A stretch of 64,000 nt of DNA from contig JAEVYT010000011.1 in NCBI GenBank assembly GCA_023392615.1, positions 62,001 through 126,000 on the forward strand, in the 5' to 3' direction. The translations under genes and the position numbers were made by a program. Below are positions 44,024 through 52,427 of this stretch, piece by piece. The notes under the pieces are model-generated. The model worked only from the letters and a program-made list of their open reading frames with translations. It ran no database searches and was not told the DNA's origin. The stretch comes from Bacillota bacterium. GTDB lineage: Bacteria > Bacillota > Clostridia > Lachnospirales > Lachnospiraceae. How positions within the stretch are numbered: the first letter of the stretch is position 1; every line of letters begins with the position of its first letter.

Positions 44024-44029
44024 ATAATT
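44024..44029 (+). promoter_or_regulatory. Extended -10 promoter of rqcH
   Basis: TGGTATAAT, a consensus -10 with upstream TGn. No good -35. Initiation near 44036 leaves a ~23-base leader with AAGGAG. Confidence 0.5.
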
Positions 44030-44058
44030 AAAGTTATAGATAAGGAGATTAATGAACT

Positions 44059-45831
44059 ATGGCATTTGATGGTGTGGTTATTGCTAATGTAATTGATGAA
44101 CTGCGTAAAACCTTATTAGGTGGCAGAATAAATAAAATTGCTCAACCGGAAAAAGATGAGTTAATTATAACAATTAAGGGTCAGGCCAGAGAACAATATA
44201 AGCTCCTCCTGTCTGCCGGAGCGGGACTTCCTCTTATTTATCTCACTCAGAATTCTAAACCCAGCCCGTTGACTGCGCCAAATTTTTGTATGCTACTTCG
44301 TAAGCATCTAAATAGTGCTAAAATTCTAGATATAAGCCAACCAGGACTTGAGCGTATTATACATTTTAAGATTGAACATCTCGATGAAATGGGTGACGAA
44401 AAAGTCAAATATCTAATATTCGAGCTAATGGGAAAGCACAGTAATATCATATTTTGCGATGAAAATATGACGATAATTGATAGCATTAAAAGAATTAATC
44501 AATTTGTAAGCTCTGTTCGTGAGGTATTACCCGGTCGTCCGTATTTTGTACCGGTTACCATGGAAAAATATAATCCATTATCCATCTCTTATTCAGAATT
44601 TCGTGATCAGATTCTCTCCAAACCACATCCGATTGCCAAAGCCATTTATACCGGCTTAACCGGCATCAGTCCACTTCTTGCCAATGAGATCTGCTACCGC
44701 GCTTCCGTAGACGGCGAGGAGCCAACACAGGCCATAAGTGAAGATATAGGCTTGCATGTTTATAATGTTTTATCCCGTTTAATGGAGGATGTAAAGAATG
44801 AATCCTTTTCTCCAAATATCGTGTACTCCGATGGTGTTCCTATTGAATTCTCCAGCGTACAACTAAATTCTTTCACTAACCATGACGTAAGAAGCTTTCC
44901 TTCTATTTCTGAATTATTAGAAACCTTTTACTCATCAAAAAATGCTCTTACAAGAATTCGTCAAAAATCCGCTGACCTTCGTAAAATTGTAACAACTGCA
45001 ATTGAGCGAACCGGTAAAAAGTATGACCTACAAATAAAGCAGTTAAAGGATACAGAGAAACGTGATAAGTACAAGGTGTATGGCGAATTGATTACTGCAT
45101 ACGGTTATGGTCTGGAACCGGGAGCTAAGATTTTGTCCACGATCAATTATTACGATGATAAAGAAATCAACATACCACTTGATCCGACACTGTCAGCTAT
45201 GGAAAACGCAAAGCATTATTTTGAAAAATACAATAAACTAAAACGTACGTATGACGCATTATCTATTCAGATAAAAGAAACCTCTGAAGAGATGGAACAT
45301 CTCGAATCCATCAAGTCTTCTTTAGAAATAGCTATGGATGAAACTGATCTTGCTACTATTAAGCGTGAGCTAACGGATTTTGGCTATATTCGACGTAAAT
45401 TTGTAAACGGTCCAAATAGACAGAGTAAGAAGGGATATGTACAAAAAGCAAGCAGTAAGAGCAAACCCTTTCACTATCTATCCTCTGACGGCTATCATAT
45501 CTATGTAGGCAGAAATAATTACCAAAATGATGAGCTTACCTTTCAGTATGCAGAGGGTGGTGATTGGTGGTTTCATGCTAAGAAAATTGGGGGGTCACAC
45601 GTAATCGTTAAGGCGGATAATAAAGAACTCCCCGATCGTACCTATGAGGAAGCAGCACGACTTGCCGCATATTATTCAAGTGGAAGGGATTCCGATAAAG
45701 TGGAGATTGATTATACCTTGAAGAAAAATGTAAAAAAACCTTCCGGCTCTAAGCCCGGGTTTGTGGTGTATTACACAAATTACTCAATGGTTTCACCGAC
45801 CGATATCACTGGTATCCAACAGATACCTTAG
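44059..45831 (+). CDS. rqcH: NFACT-family ribosome quality control protein RqcH
   Basis: A 590-residue homologue of Rqc2/FbpA. In bacteria it binds stalled 50S subunits and adds C-terminal alanine tails with tRNA-Ala. NFACT-N starts MAFDGVVIANVIDELRKTLL with GGRINKIAQPEKDELII; the HhH and coiled-coil middle includes YNKLKRTYDALSIQIKETSE; the C-terminal NFACT-R has SSDGYHIYVGRNNYQND, GDWWFHAKKIGGSHVIVK and PSGSKPGFVVYYTNYS. Full length. Older annotations call this family fibronectin-binding protein. AAGGAG lies 11 bases before the ATG. Confidence 0.93.
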   Translation: MAFDGVVIANVIDELRKTLLGGRINKIAQPEKDELIITIKGQAREQYKLLLSAGAGLPLIYLTQNSKPSPLTAPNFCMLLRKHLNSAKILDISQPGLERIIHFKIEHLDEMGDEKVKYLIFELMGKHSNIIFCDENMTIIDSIKRINQFVSSVREVLPGRPYFVPVTMEKYNPLSISYSEFRDQILSKPHPIAKAIYTGLTGISPLLANEICYRASVDGEEPTQAISEDIGLHVYNVLSRLMEDVKNESFSPNIVYSDGVPIEFSSVQLNSFTNHDVRSFPSISELLETFYSSKNALTRIRQKSADLRKIVTTAIERTGKKYDLQIKQLKDTEKRDKYKVYGELITAYGYGLEPGAKILSTINYYDDKEINIPLDPTLSAMENAKHYFEKYNKLKRTYDALSIQIKETSEEMEHLESIKSSLEIAMDETDLATIKRELTDFGYIRRKFVNGPNRQSKKGYVQKASSKSKPFHYLSSDGYHIYVGRNNYQNDELTFQYAEGGDWWFHAKKIGGSHVIVKADNKELPDRTYEEAARLAAYYSSGRDSDKVEIDYTLKKNVKKPSGSKPGFVVYYTNYSMVSPTDITGIQQIP

Positions 45832-45937
45832 TATCTATATAGCAGTAAAATAATTATGGATGGAGAATGGATGTCCATGTACAATCGCTCGTACCGCAAA
45901 TCCACTAGCTTTATTAATATATTAGGAGGACATACTT

Positions 45938-46759
45938 ATGATTATAGCCGACAGCCATGTTCACTCAGAGTTCTCAAGTGATTCCCAGGCTCCTATGGAG
46001 CAAATGATTGACCGGGCTATTGAACTTGGACTAAAAAAGCTCTACTTTACTGATCATATGGATTATGATTATCCACCGATTAGTGATTTGGACTTTCTTT
46101 TTAATGAGAAAGATTATTTTGATAAAATAAAGGGCTTGAAAGAAAAGTATGCAAATCAAATTAAGCTTTTCGTTGGAATAGAATTGGGGCTGCAGCCGCA
46201 TCTCTCCGATCGTTTAACTTCTCTCGTCAATAGTAATTCCTTTGATTTTGTAATCGGCTCCACCCATGTGGTTAATCACGAGGATCCCTACTTTCCTCAG
46301 TACTGGGAGAGAAAATCAAAGCAAGAAGGAATCCGAAGCTATTTTGAAACAATCATAGAAAACTGTAAATCCTTCCAAGGCTTCCACGTCTATGGTCATA
46401 TAGATTATATTATTCGTTATGTACCCTGTCAGTCAAAAGCACTAGTGAAGGAGGATTATCGATATAGTGATTATTCAGATGTACTGGATGAGGCATTAAA
46501 GACCATCATATCATTCGGCAAGGGAATTGAGATCAATACCGCCGGACTTAAATATGGCCTAGGATATCCTCACCCAAAGCTTGAAATTATCAAACGTTAC
46601 AAGGATCTGGGTGGGGAACTGATCACAATCGGCTCCGATGCTCATAGACCGGAACATCTATGTTATGATTTCCACCTAATTCCTGATTTTTTAAAAAGTG
46701 CAGGCTTTCGCTATTATGCGACCTTTGAAGGCGGGAAAGCTATTTATGAAAAATTATAG
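45938..46759 (+). CDS. PHP-domain phosphatase (histidinol-phosphatase family)
   Basis: A 273-residue metal-dependent PHP hydrolase. Metal ligands are visible in ADSHVHSEFSSDS, LYFTDHMDYDYP, FVGIELGLQP, IGSTHVVNHED, YGHIDYIIRY and ITIGSDAHRPEHL. The set fits the HisJ/HisK group that dephosphorylates histidinol phosphate, though no other his gene is nearby. AGGAGG precedes the ATG. The last codons and stop (ATGAAAAATTATA, 46746-46758) form the outer left arm of the palindromic repeat that follows, so the 3' end may have been shaped by that element. Confidence 0.85.
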   Translation: MIIADSHVHSEFSSDSQAPMEQMIDRAIELGLKKLYFTDHMDYDYPPISDLDFLFNEKDYFDKIKGLKEKYANQIKLFVGIELGLQPHLSDRLTSLVNSNSFDFVIGSTHVVNHEDPYFPQYWERKSKQEGIRSYFETIIENCKSFQGFHVYGHIDYIIRYVPCQSKALVKEDYRYSDYSDVLDEALKTIISFGKGIEINTAGLKYGLGYPHPKLEIIKRYKDLGGELITIGSDAHRPEHLCYDFHLIPDFLKSAGFRYYATFEGGKAIYEKL

Positions 46760-47201
46760 GTTGTGTATTCAAGAAATGTGATACATAGTTCAATCGCAAC
46801 ACGCTTCCACTTGGATGAAGTACGTAGTGGTGCATAAGGCCATTAAACACATGGCCTAAGCACCAACGACTTCATACAGTTGCTTTTTGAATCTATGTAT
46901 CACATTTCTTTCGATACAGGCATTGTATAATTTTTCATGGATCACTTGCAACACGCTTCCGTTTGGAGGAAGTGCGTAGTGGTGCATAAGGCAATCAAAC
47001 ACATGGCCTAAGCACCAACGACTTCATACAGTTGCTTTTTGAATCTATGTATCACATTTCTTTCGATACTGGCATTGTATAATTTTTCATGGATCACTTG
47101 CAGCACGCTTCCGTTTGGATGAAGTACGTAGCTGTGCATAAGGCCATTAAACACATGGCCTAAGCACCAACGACTTCATACAGTTGCTTTTTGAATCTAT
47201 G
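46746..47201 (+). repeat. Tandem array of the palindromic repeat (copies C, D, E)
   Basis: Three copies with a 152-bp period: cores C 46796-46883, D 46948-47035, E 47100-47187 (each 88 bp). Copy C has perfect 18-bp inner arms AAGAAATGTGATACATAG (46771-46788) and its complement (46893-46910), and an outer pair ATGAAAAATTATA / TATAATTTTTCAT (46746-46758, 46926-46938). The central hairpin is GCATAAGGCCAT / ATGGCCTAAGC. The spacer between cores is also repeated, so C-E arose by tandem duplication; E is cut off just before the mnmA stop. The array fills the gap between convergent PHP and mnmA genes. Confidence 0.9.
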
Positions 47202-47207
47202 GTTAGT

Positions 47208-48344
47208 CTATTTCATAATTGTGCCGCCGCCAACTACATAATCTCCTTGATAAAATACTACGGCTTGTCCAGGAGTGATGGCGCGCTGGGGCTCTTCAAA
47301 GATACACAGCACCTCATCTTCTCCTGTTTTTATAATCTTACATTTTGCGCCCTTATGAGAGTAACGGATTTTTGCATCCACTTCCATCTCTCCATCAAGA
47401 TTTTCTATCGACATAAAGTTCAAGCGATTCGCACGCAGGCGATCCGAAAAGACTTCATCTCCATTTCCAATCACAACTTCATTACTCTCCGGCCTCAACT
47501 CCAGTACAAATACAGGGCGACCCATAGATAGGTTTAATCCCTTACGTTGCCCTACAGTATAATGGATAAGACCTTTATGTTTACCAATTATCTCTCCGGC
47601 CGTATTCACAAAGTTACCCGGATTTAGACCCCTATAATCCTTCGCAATTAAATCAATTGAACGATTAAGTGAATTAGGATTAGATGCTTGCTCCTCTTCC
47701 AGATAATCCTGTATAAACCCTGCATAATTATTATCCGATACAAAGCATATCTCCTGGCTATCCGGTTTATTGGCCACAGGAAGCATTAACTCCTGAGCCA
47801 TCGTTCTTATCTCATCCTTTGCGAAATCTCCAACTGGCATCAGAGTATGAGCTAATTGATGCTGAGTCAAATTATATAATGCGTAGGTCTGATCTTTTGC
47901 AGGAGTAACTGATTTTTTTATTGTATATCTTCCATTTGGAAGTTGCGTAATGCTCGCATAATGTCCTGTTGCAATATAAGAAGCACCAATGTCCAACGAG
48001 CGTTTTAGTAAGGATTCCCACTTCACATATCTGTTACATGCGATACAAGGATTCGGGGTCCTAGCCTGTAGATATTCCTCAACAAAATAATCAATTACAT
48101 TCTCTTTGAATTCTTTTTTAAAATTCATTACGTAATACGGAATGTCCAGTGCGGATGCCACTCTTCTCGCATCTTCTACAGCACTCAAACCACAGCAACC
48201 ACCATTCTCTTCCATGGAACAGACATCTTCATCCTGCCATATCTGCATTGTAACTCCGATTACATCGTAGCCCTGCTTTTTTAACAGGTATGCTGCGACA
48301 GAGGAATCCACACCGCCAGACATTCCAACTACTACCTTTTCCAT
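47208..48344 (-). CDS. mnmA: tRNA-specific 2-thiouridylase
   Basis: A 378-residue enzyme that puts sulfur on U34 of tRNA-Lys, -Glu and -Gln. PP-loop VVVGMSGGVDSSVAAYLLKK, catalytic cysteines in TPNPCIACNRYVKW and DSQEICFVSD, ATGHYASI and YTVGQRKGLNLSMGRP. GGAGG lies five bases before the ATG. It follows iscU closely and shares its sulfur source (NifS) with that system, which is the usual clostridial arrangement. Its 3' end abuts the repeat array. Confidence 0.97.
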   Translation of the reverse strand: MEKVVVGMSGGVDSSVAAYLLKKQGYDVIGVTMQIWQDEDVCSMEENGGCCGLSAVEDARRVASALDIPYYVMNFKKEFKENVIDYFVEEYLQARTPNPCIACNRYVKWESLLKRSLDIGASYIATGHYASITQLPNGRYTIKKSVTPAKDQTYALYNLTQHQLAHTLMPVGDFAKDEIRTMAQELMLPVANKPDSQEICFVSDNNYAGFIQDYLEEEQASNPNSLNRSIDLIAKDYRGLNPGNFVNTAGEIIGKHKGLIHYTVGQRKGLNLSMGRPVFVLELRPESNEVVIGNGDEVFSDRLRANRLNFMSIENLDGEMEVDAKIRYSHKGAKCKIIKTGEDEVLCIFEEPQRAITPGQAVVFYQGDYVVGGGTIMK

Positions 48345-48391
48345 TCATACCTCCATGCCGGCTTCTGTTTTTATGAACATACCGGATCTAA

Positions 48392-48829
48392 TTAGTATAC
48401 TACTTCTTCTTCATCTTCATGGATATCTGATTTCGGTTTTTCAAGTCCTTCGATCTTAATGCCTTTCTTTTCTGCGTAATCCCATAGTGCAGCATGAATT
48501 GCTTCTTCTGCAAGTAAGGAACAGTGTACTTTAACTGGAGGCAAACCATCAAGCGCTTCCATAACTGCCTTATTGGTTACTTCCAGAGCATCCTGTACTG
48601 TCTTACCCTTTACTAGCTCTGTTGCCATGCTGCTGGTAGCTACCGCTGCACCACATCCGAAGGTTTTAAACTTTACATCATTAATGATGCCGCTTTCATC
48701 AATGTCAAGATAAATTCTCATGATATCTCCACATTTCGCATTTCCTACAGTACCTACACCACTTGCATTCTCTATCTCCCCAACATTTCTTGGGTTTGTA
48801 AAATGATCCATAACTTTTTCTGTATACAT
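48392..48829 (-). CDS. iscU: Fe-S cluster scaffold protein (NifU/IscU type)
   Basis: A 145-residue scaffold on which 2Fe-2S clusters are built. Ligand cysteines lie in GNAKCGDIMRIYLDI, TFGCGAAVATSSM and VHCSLLAEEAIHAAL; the aspartate after the first cysteine is the usual stabilising residue. A short acidic tail (HEDEEEVVY) follows. AGGAGG precedes the ATG. It is 43 bases after nifS and part of iscR-nifS-iscU-mnmA. Confidence 0.95.
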   Translation of the reverse strand: MYTEKVMDHFTNPRNVGEIENASGVGTVGNAKCGDIMRIYLDIDESGIINDVKFKTFGCGAAVATSSMATELVKGKTVQDALEVTNKAVMEALDGLPPVKVHCSLLAEEAIHAALWDYAEKKGIKIEGLEKPKSDIHEDEEEVVY

Positions 48830-48872
48830 ACTATTTCCTCCTATAATGAATGTAATTTGTTAGTTAAGTGTG

Positions 48873-50051
48873 TTATTTCTTCTTCATAAAGTCCTCAAAT
48901 AGAGGAGACATTTTGCGTAACTTATCAACAATTTCTACAATCTGATCCACTGTATAATTAATCTCTGCATCAGTATTCTCATGGCTTACCGTTAGTCTTA
49001 AGGAACCATGTGCAATCTCATGTGGAAGTCCAATAGCAAGTAGTACGTGGGATGGATCTAATGAACCTGAAGTACAGGCAGAACCACTGGATGCACATAT
49101 GTTTTTCATATCCAACATAATCAATAAAGATTCACCTTCAATGAACTGAAAGCTGAAATTCGCATTATTCGGCAATCTTCTTAACTTATCACCATTTACT
49201 CTTACAAAGGGAACTTCTTCAAGAACTCTCTTCATAAGTAAATTTCTAAGCTTTGTTTCCTTATCGCATCTCTCTTTCATGGTATCCATAGCGATCTGTA
49301 CGGCTTTACCAAATCCGACGATACCGGGTACATTTTCTGTGCCGGCTCTTCTTTGTCTCTCCTGCGCACCTCCATGAACATAAGAACGTAATTTCAATCC
49401 CTTTCTGATGTATAAGAAACCAATTCCTTTTGGGCCGTTAATTTTATGTCCACTTGCACTAAGCATATCAATATTTAAGTCATTTACATCAATAGGAACA
49501 TGGCCAAATGCTTGTACTGCGTCGGTATGGAAGATAACATTATGTTTTCTTGCTATTTCACCGATTTCTTTGATTGGCTGCATGGTACCGATTTCATTAT
49601 TAGCAAACATAACAGAAATCAAAATTGTTGTTGGTTTGATTGCTTTCTCTAGCTGATCTAACTTTATTACACCATTCTCATCTACATCTACATAAGTTAC
49701 TTCCACACCATGTTTTTCAAGATACTCACAAGTATGAAGAATCGCATGATGCTCGACTTTTGATGTAATTATATGATTCCCTTTATCTGCGTAAGCATCC
49801 ACAGCTGCTTTTATTGCCCAGTTATCAGACTCAGTACCACCCGCTGTAAAATAGATTTCTGCGTTGTCTCCACCTAAAGCCTTTGCAATGGTACTTCTAG
49901 CTTCATCTACTGCCTTCTTATTCTGAGCAGCAAATTCATATACACTGGAAGGGTTGCCATATAACTCAGTAAAATAAGGAAGCATCGCCTCTACAACTTC
50001 CTGTCTAGTTTTTGTTGTTGCTGCATTATCAAGATATATTTTCTTATCCAT
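48873..50051 (-). CDS. nifS: Cysteine desulfurase (NifS/IscS type)
   Basis: A 392-residue PLP enzyme that removes sulfur from cysteine for Fe-S clusters and tRNA thiolation. MDKKIYLDNAATTK at the N-terminus, FTAGGTESDNWAI, VEHHAILHTCEYL, the PLP lysine in SASGHKINGPKGIGFLYI, and the active-site cysteine loop ICASSGSACTSGSLDPSHVL. AGGAG lies seven bases before ATG at 50051; seven codons upstream overlap that site. Immediately downstream of iscR (about 25 bases). Confidence 0.96.
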   Translation of the reverse strand: MDKKIYLDNAATTKTRQEVVEAMLPYFTELYGNPSSVYEFAAQNKKAVDEARSTIAKALGGDNAEIYFTAGGTESDNWAIKAAVDAYADKGNHIITSKVEHHAILHTCEYLEKHGVEVTYVDVDENGVIKLDQLEKAIKPTTILISVMFANNEIGTMQPIKEIGEIARKHNVIFHTDAVQAFGHVPIDVNDLNIDMLSASGHKINGPKGIGFLYIRKGLKLRSYVHGGAQERQRRAGTENVPGIVGFGKAVQIAMDTMKERCDKETKLRNLLMKRVLEEVPFVRVNGDKLRRLPNNANFSFQFIEGESLLIMLDMKNICASSGSACTSGSLDPSHVLLAIGLPHEIAHGSLRLTVSHENTDAEINYTVDQIVEIVDKLRKMSPLFEDFMKKK

Positions 50052-50077
50052 ACGCCATCTCCTAATCCACATCTAAA

Positions 50078-50548
50078 TTAACCACATGTTTGTTTTGCTT
50101 TTGTATCCGTATGTGCCGAATTAGTTTGTATTCTTTTACTCTCATCTACCAACTCAGATAATTTTATCGAATCAACCGCCTCATTGATACTATCACTAAT
50201 TCTCTTCCATACATATTTTGTTACACAAGAATCCGAGCTAGTACAGATACTGTCTCCTTGGACGACCTCAGAGCAATCAACGGGACTGAGATCTCCTTCC
50301 AAAGCTCTAAGGATAGCTCCTACCGATATATCCTTTGCAGGTACAGCTAGCATATATCCACCTTGCGCCCCTCTAATTCCTTTCACAATACCGGCCTTTT
50401 TGAGCTTTGCTATCAACTGTTCCAGATAGCTAATTGATATTCCTTGCCTCTCAGCAATTTGACTTAATGCTACCGTATCTTCATCCGCATGCACTGCCAA
50501 ATCGAGAACTGCTCTTAATCCATATCTACCCTTCGTAGATAGCAACAT
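50078..50548 (-). CDS. iscR: Rrf2-family regulator, IscR type
   Basis: A 156-residue winged-helix regulator: MLLSTKGRYGLRAVLDLAVH, ISQSYLEQ-like helix (GISISYLEQLIAKLKKAGIV), then GIRGAQGGYMLA. The wing is followed by three cysteines in the IscR arrangement (VDCSEV, SICTSS, DSCVTK, i.e. C-x9-C-x6-C), so it can probably bind a 2Fe-2S cluster and sense cluster supply. First gene of the isc operon, with its own promoter (50682-50710) and three tandem 15-bp repeats between promoter and gene that may be its operators. Confidence 0.92.
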   Translation of the reverse strand: MLLSTKGRYGLRAVLDLAVHADEDTVALSQIAERQGISISYLEQLIAKLKKAGIVKGIRGAQGGYMLAVPAKDISVGAILRALEGDLSPVDCSEVVQGDSICTSSDSCVTKYVWKRISDSINEAVDSIKLSELVDESKRIQTNSAHTDTKAKQTCG

Positions 50549-50622
50549 AATCTCACCTCTTTATCTATATTTATATCGAATTACTCTTGCTTTAATTTAT
50601 GCAGAAATGCAATACCAGTTCC

Positions 50623-50667
50623 ATTTAATTCCTACTAATTTATTTCCTAGTATTTTATTTCCTATTA
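50623..50667 (-). repeat. Three tandem 15-bp repeats in the iscR leader
   Basis: Plus strand ATTTAATTCCTACTA (50623-50637), ATTTATTTCCTAGTA (50638-50652), TTTTATTTCCTATTA (50653-50667); a degenerate fourth unit may follow at 50668. The shared core is TTCCTAnTA with an exact 15-bp period. They lie just downstream of the predicted start site, so they are a candidate operator array or RNA element. Confidence 0.7.
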
Positions 50668-50681
50668 ATTTACTCGGTTAT

Positions 50682-50710
50682 AATATAGCACCCTTCCAAC
50701 TTTCTGTCAA
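50682..50710 (-). promoter_or_regulatory. Promoter of iscR-nifS-iscU-mnmA
   Basis: On the minus strand TTGACA (50710-50705), 17-bp spacer, TATATT (50687-50682). Initiation near 50675 gives a ~125-base leader that contains the 15-bp repeats. Confidence 0.8.
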
Positions 50711-50849
50711 TATTATTTCATAGTATTTGCTAAAATATTTATTTAATTTCTTTCTTAACCATCTAAACATAAGTTTTTAAACTTAGAAATATATTTACTA
50801 TGAATAGATGAGCATGATTCAAATGCTAGCATTGTATTGGAGATGTTCT

Positions 50850-52427
50850 ATGGAGAAAAAAGCTCTCTCAGCACAAGAGATTAGTAAAATGAAGCGAAGT
50901 AATATTGTAAAGGGAACTTTGATTCTTACCTTAGCCGGGTTTGTAACAAGATTTATCGGGTTTTTTTATCGTATATTCTTATCAAATACAATGGGAGCGG
51001 AGTTATTAGGTATCTACCAGTTGATTTTCCCTGTATTTGGAATATGTTATACAATTTTTGCCGCAGGGATTCAAACATCAATATCAAGACTTGTCGCAGG
51101 AGAAATCGGAAAACGTAACCCGAAGAACGTAAGTAAAATTTTAAGAATTAGTGTTTTTCTCTCGATATTTTTAGCGATTGGTTTATCATTTTTAATTTAT
51201 TATTATGCTGATTTTATCGCTTTACGTTTTCTTATGGAACGCCGAAGTGCAGAATCCTTAAGAATTCTTGCACTTGCCTTCCCCTTCTGCGGTATTACCG
51301 CCTGTATAAATGGTTATTATTACGGGCTAAAGAAAGCAGGCGTGCCGGCTATCACACAACTAGTGGAACAGTTTGCTAGAGTTATCATTGTATACATTGT
51401 AGCTTTTTATCTGGGGAATGGTGACGGCAAAGTAACCTGTGAGCTAGCAGTCATTGGTGTGGTAATTGGTGAAATCGCTTCTTGTTTTTACAATATTATA
51501 TCCCTGTATGTATCCAAATCACCATCAAAAATAATTGTTTCCGGACCGGACCCTAACGCTATAGAAAGCAAGAGACGTACTATACTAAAAGACTTATTAC
51601 AACTAAGTGTTCCACTTTCCGCAAATCGTCTTCTCTTGAGCATCCTACATAGTATTGAAGCCATTCTAATCCCCACTATGTTACGCCGTTACGGACTCTC
51701 AACACAAGAATCTTTAATTATATACGGTGTTTTAAATGGTATGTCACTTCCGTTTATTCTATTTCCAACAGCAGTAATTAACGCCTTGGCTGTATTAGTA
51801 TTACCGACCGTATCAGAAGCGCAAGCAGTTAATAACAATCGACTCATTGGCAAAACAACGGAAATTTCAATAAAATACAGCTTAATGATAGGAATTATAA
51901 GCACAGGGCTATTTATTATATACGGTAATGATTTGGGAATTACCGTATTCCACAATGCCTCCTCGGGTGCCTATCTTGTGATATTAGCCTGGCTTTGTCC
52001 GTTTATCTACTTAACAACAACACTGGGTAGTATTATAAATGGTTTAGGTAAGACTCATGTTACTTTTATTAACTCTGTAATTGGAACGGTATTCAAAATA
52101 GTACTAATCATTGTTTTAATACCGTCAAAAGGAATTAATGGTTATTTAATTGCTCTCCTGATTGGCCAATTGATTATCACAGGGTTGGATGCATTTGCAG
52201 TAATCCGATATGTTCATTTTACACTGGATAGTATGAACTCCATCGTTAAACCTACCCTTGTTACAGTTTTTTGTAGTTTCTTATTCAATGCTGGTTATGA
52301 GTACGTAAAAAAAATGACACATACCAATGAAGTGGTCTTATTACTGACCTTTTGCTTCTTGTTATGCGTCACTAGTATGATCTTATTAACCATCATAGGT
52401 TCTGTTTCTAAAAAGGATTTTAGATGA
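50850..52427 (+). CDS. SpoVB/MurJ-like polysaccharide flippase
   Basis: A 525-residue membrane protein of the MOP superfamily with about 14 spans. The N-terminal SNIVKGTLILTLAGFVTRFIG-like segment, FFYRIFLSNTMGAELLGIYQ, ETIR-type loops and SVPLSANRLLLSILHSIEAI place it with stage V sporulation protein B and related flippases that move lipid-linked precursors across the membrane, needed for spore cortex or exopolysaccharide. GGAG lies seven bases before ATG at 50850; the frame begins 14 codons earlier without a ribosome site. Its end overlaps the convergent GGDEF gene by 8 bp. Confidence 0.85.
   Translation: MEKKALSAQEISKMKRSNIVKGTLILTLAGFVTRFIGFFYRIFLSNTMGAELLGIYQLIFPVFGICYTIFAAGIQTSISRLVAGEIGKRNPKNVSKILRISVFLSIFLAIGLSFLIYYYADFIALRFLMERRSAESLRILALAFPFCGITACINGYYYGLKKAGVPAITQLVEQFARVIIVYIVAFYLGNGDGKVTCELAVIGVVIGEIASCFYNIISLYVSKSPSKIIVSGPDPNAIESKRRTILKDLLQLSVPLSANRLLLSILHSIEAILIPTMLRRYGLSTQESLIIYGVLNGMSLPFILFPTAVINALAVLVLPTVSEAQAVNNNRLIGKTTEISIKYSLMIGIISTGLFIIYGNDLGITVFHNASSGAYLVILAWLCPFIYLTTTLGSIINGLGKTHVTFINSVIGTVFKIVLIIVLIPSKGINGYLIALLIGQLIITGLDAFAVIRYVHFTLDSMNSIVKPTLVTVFCSFLFNAGYEYVKKMTHTNEVVLLLTFCFLLCVTSMILLTIIGSVSKKDFR

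Noticed and set aside
46796..47201. Regularly spaced repeats suggesting a CRISPR array
   Set aside because: The unit is 152 bp, the 'spacers' are themselves repeated, the repeat is a long palindrome and no cas gene is present.
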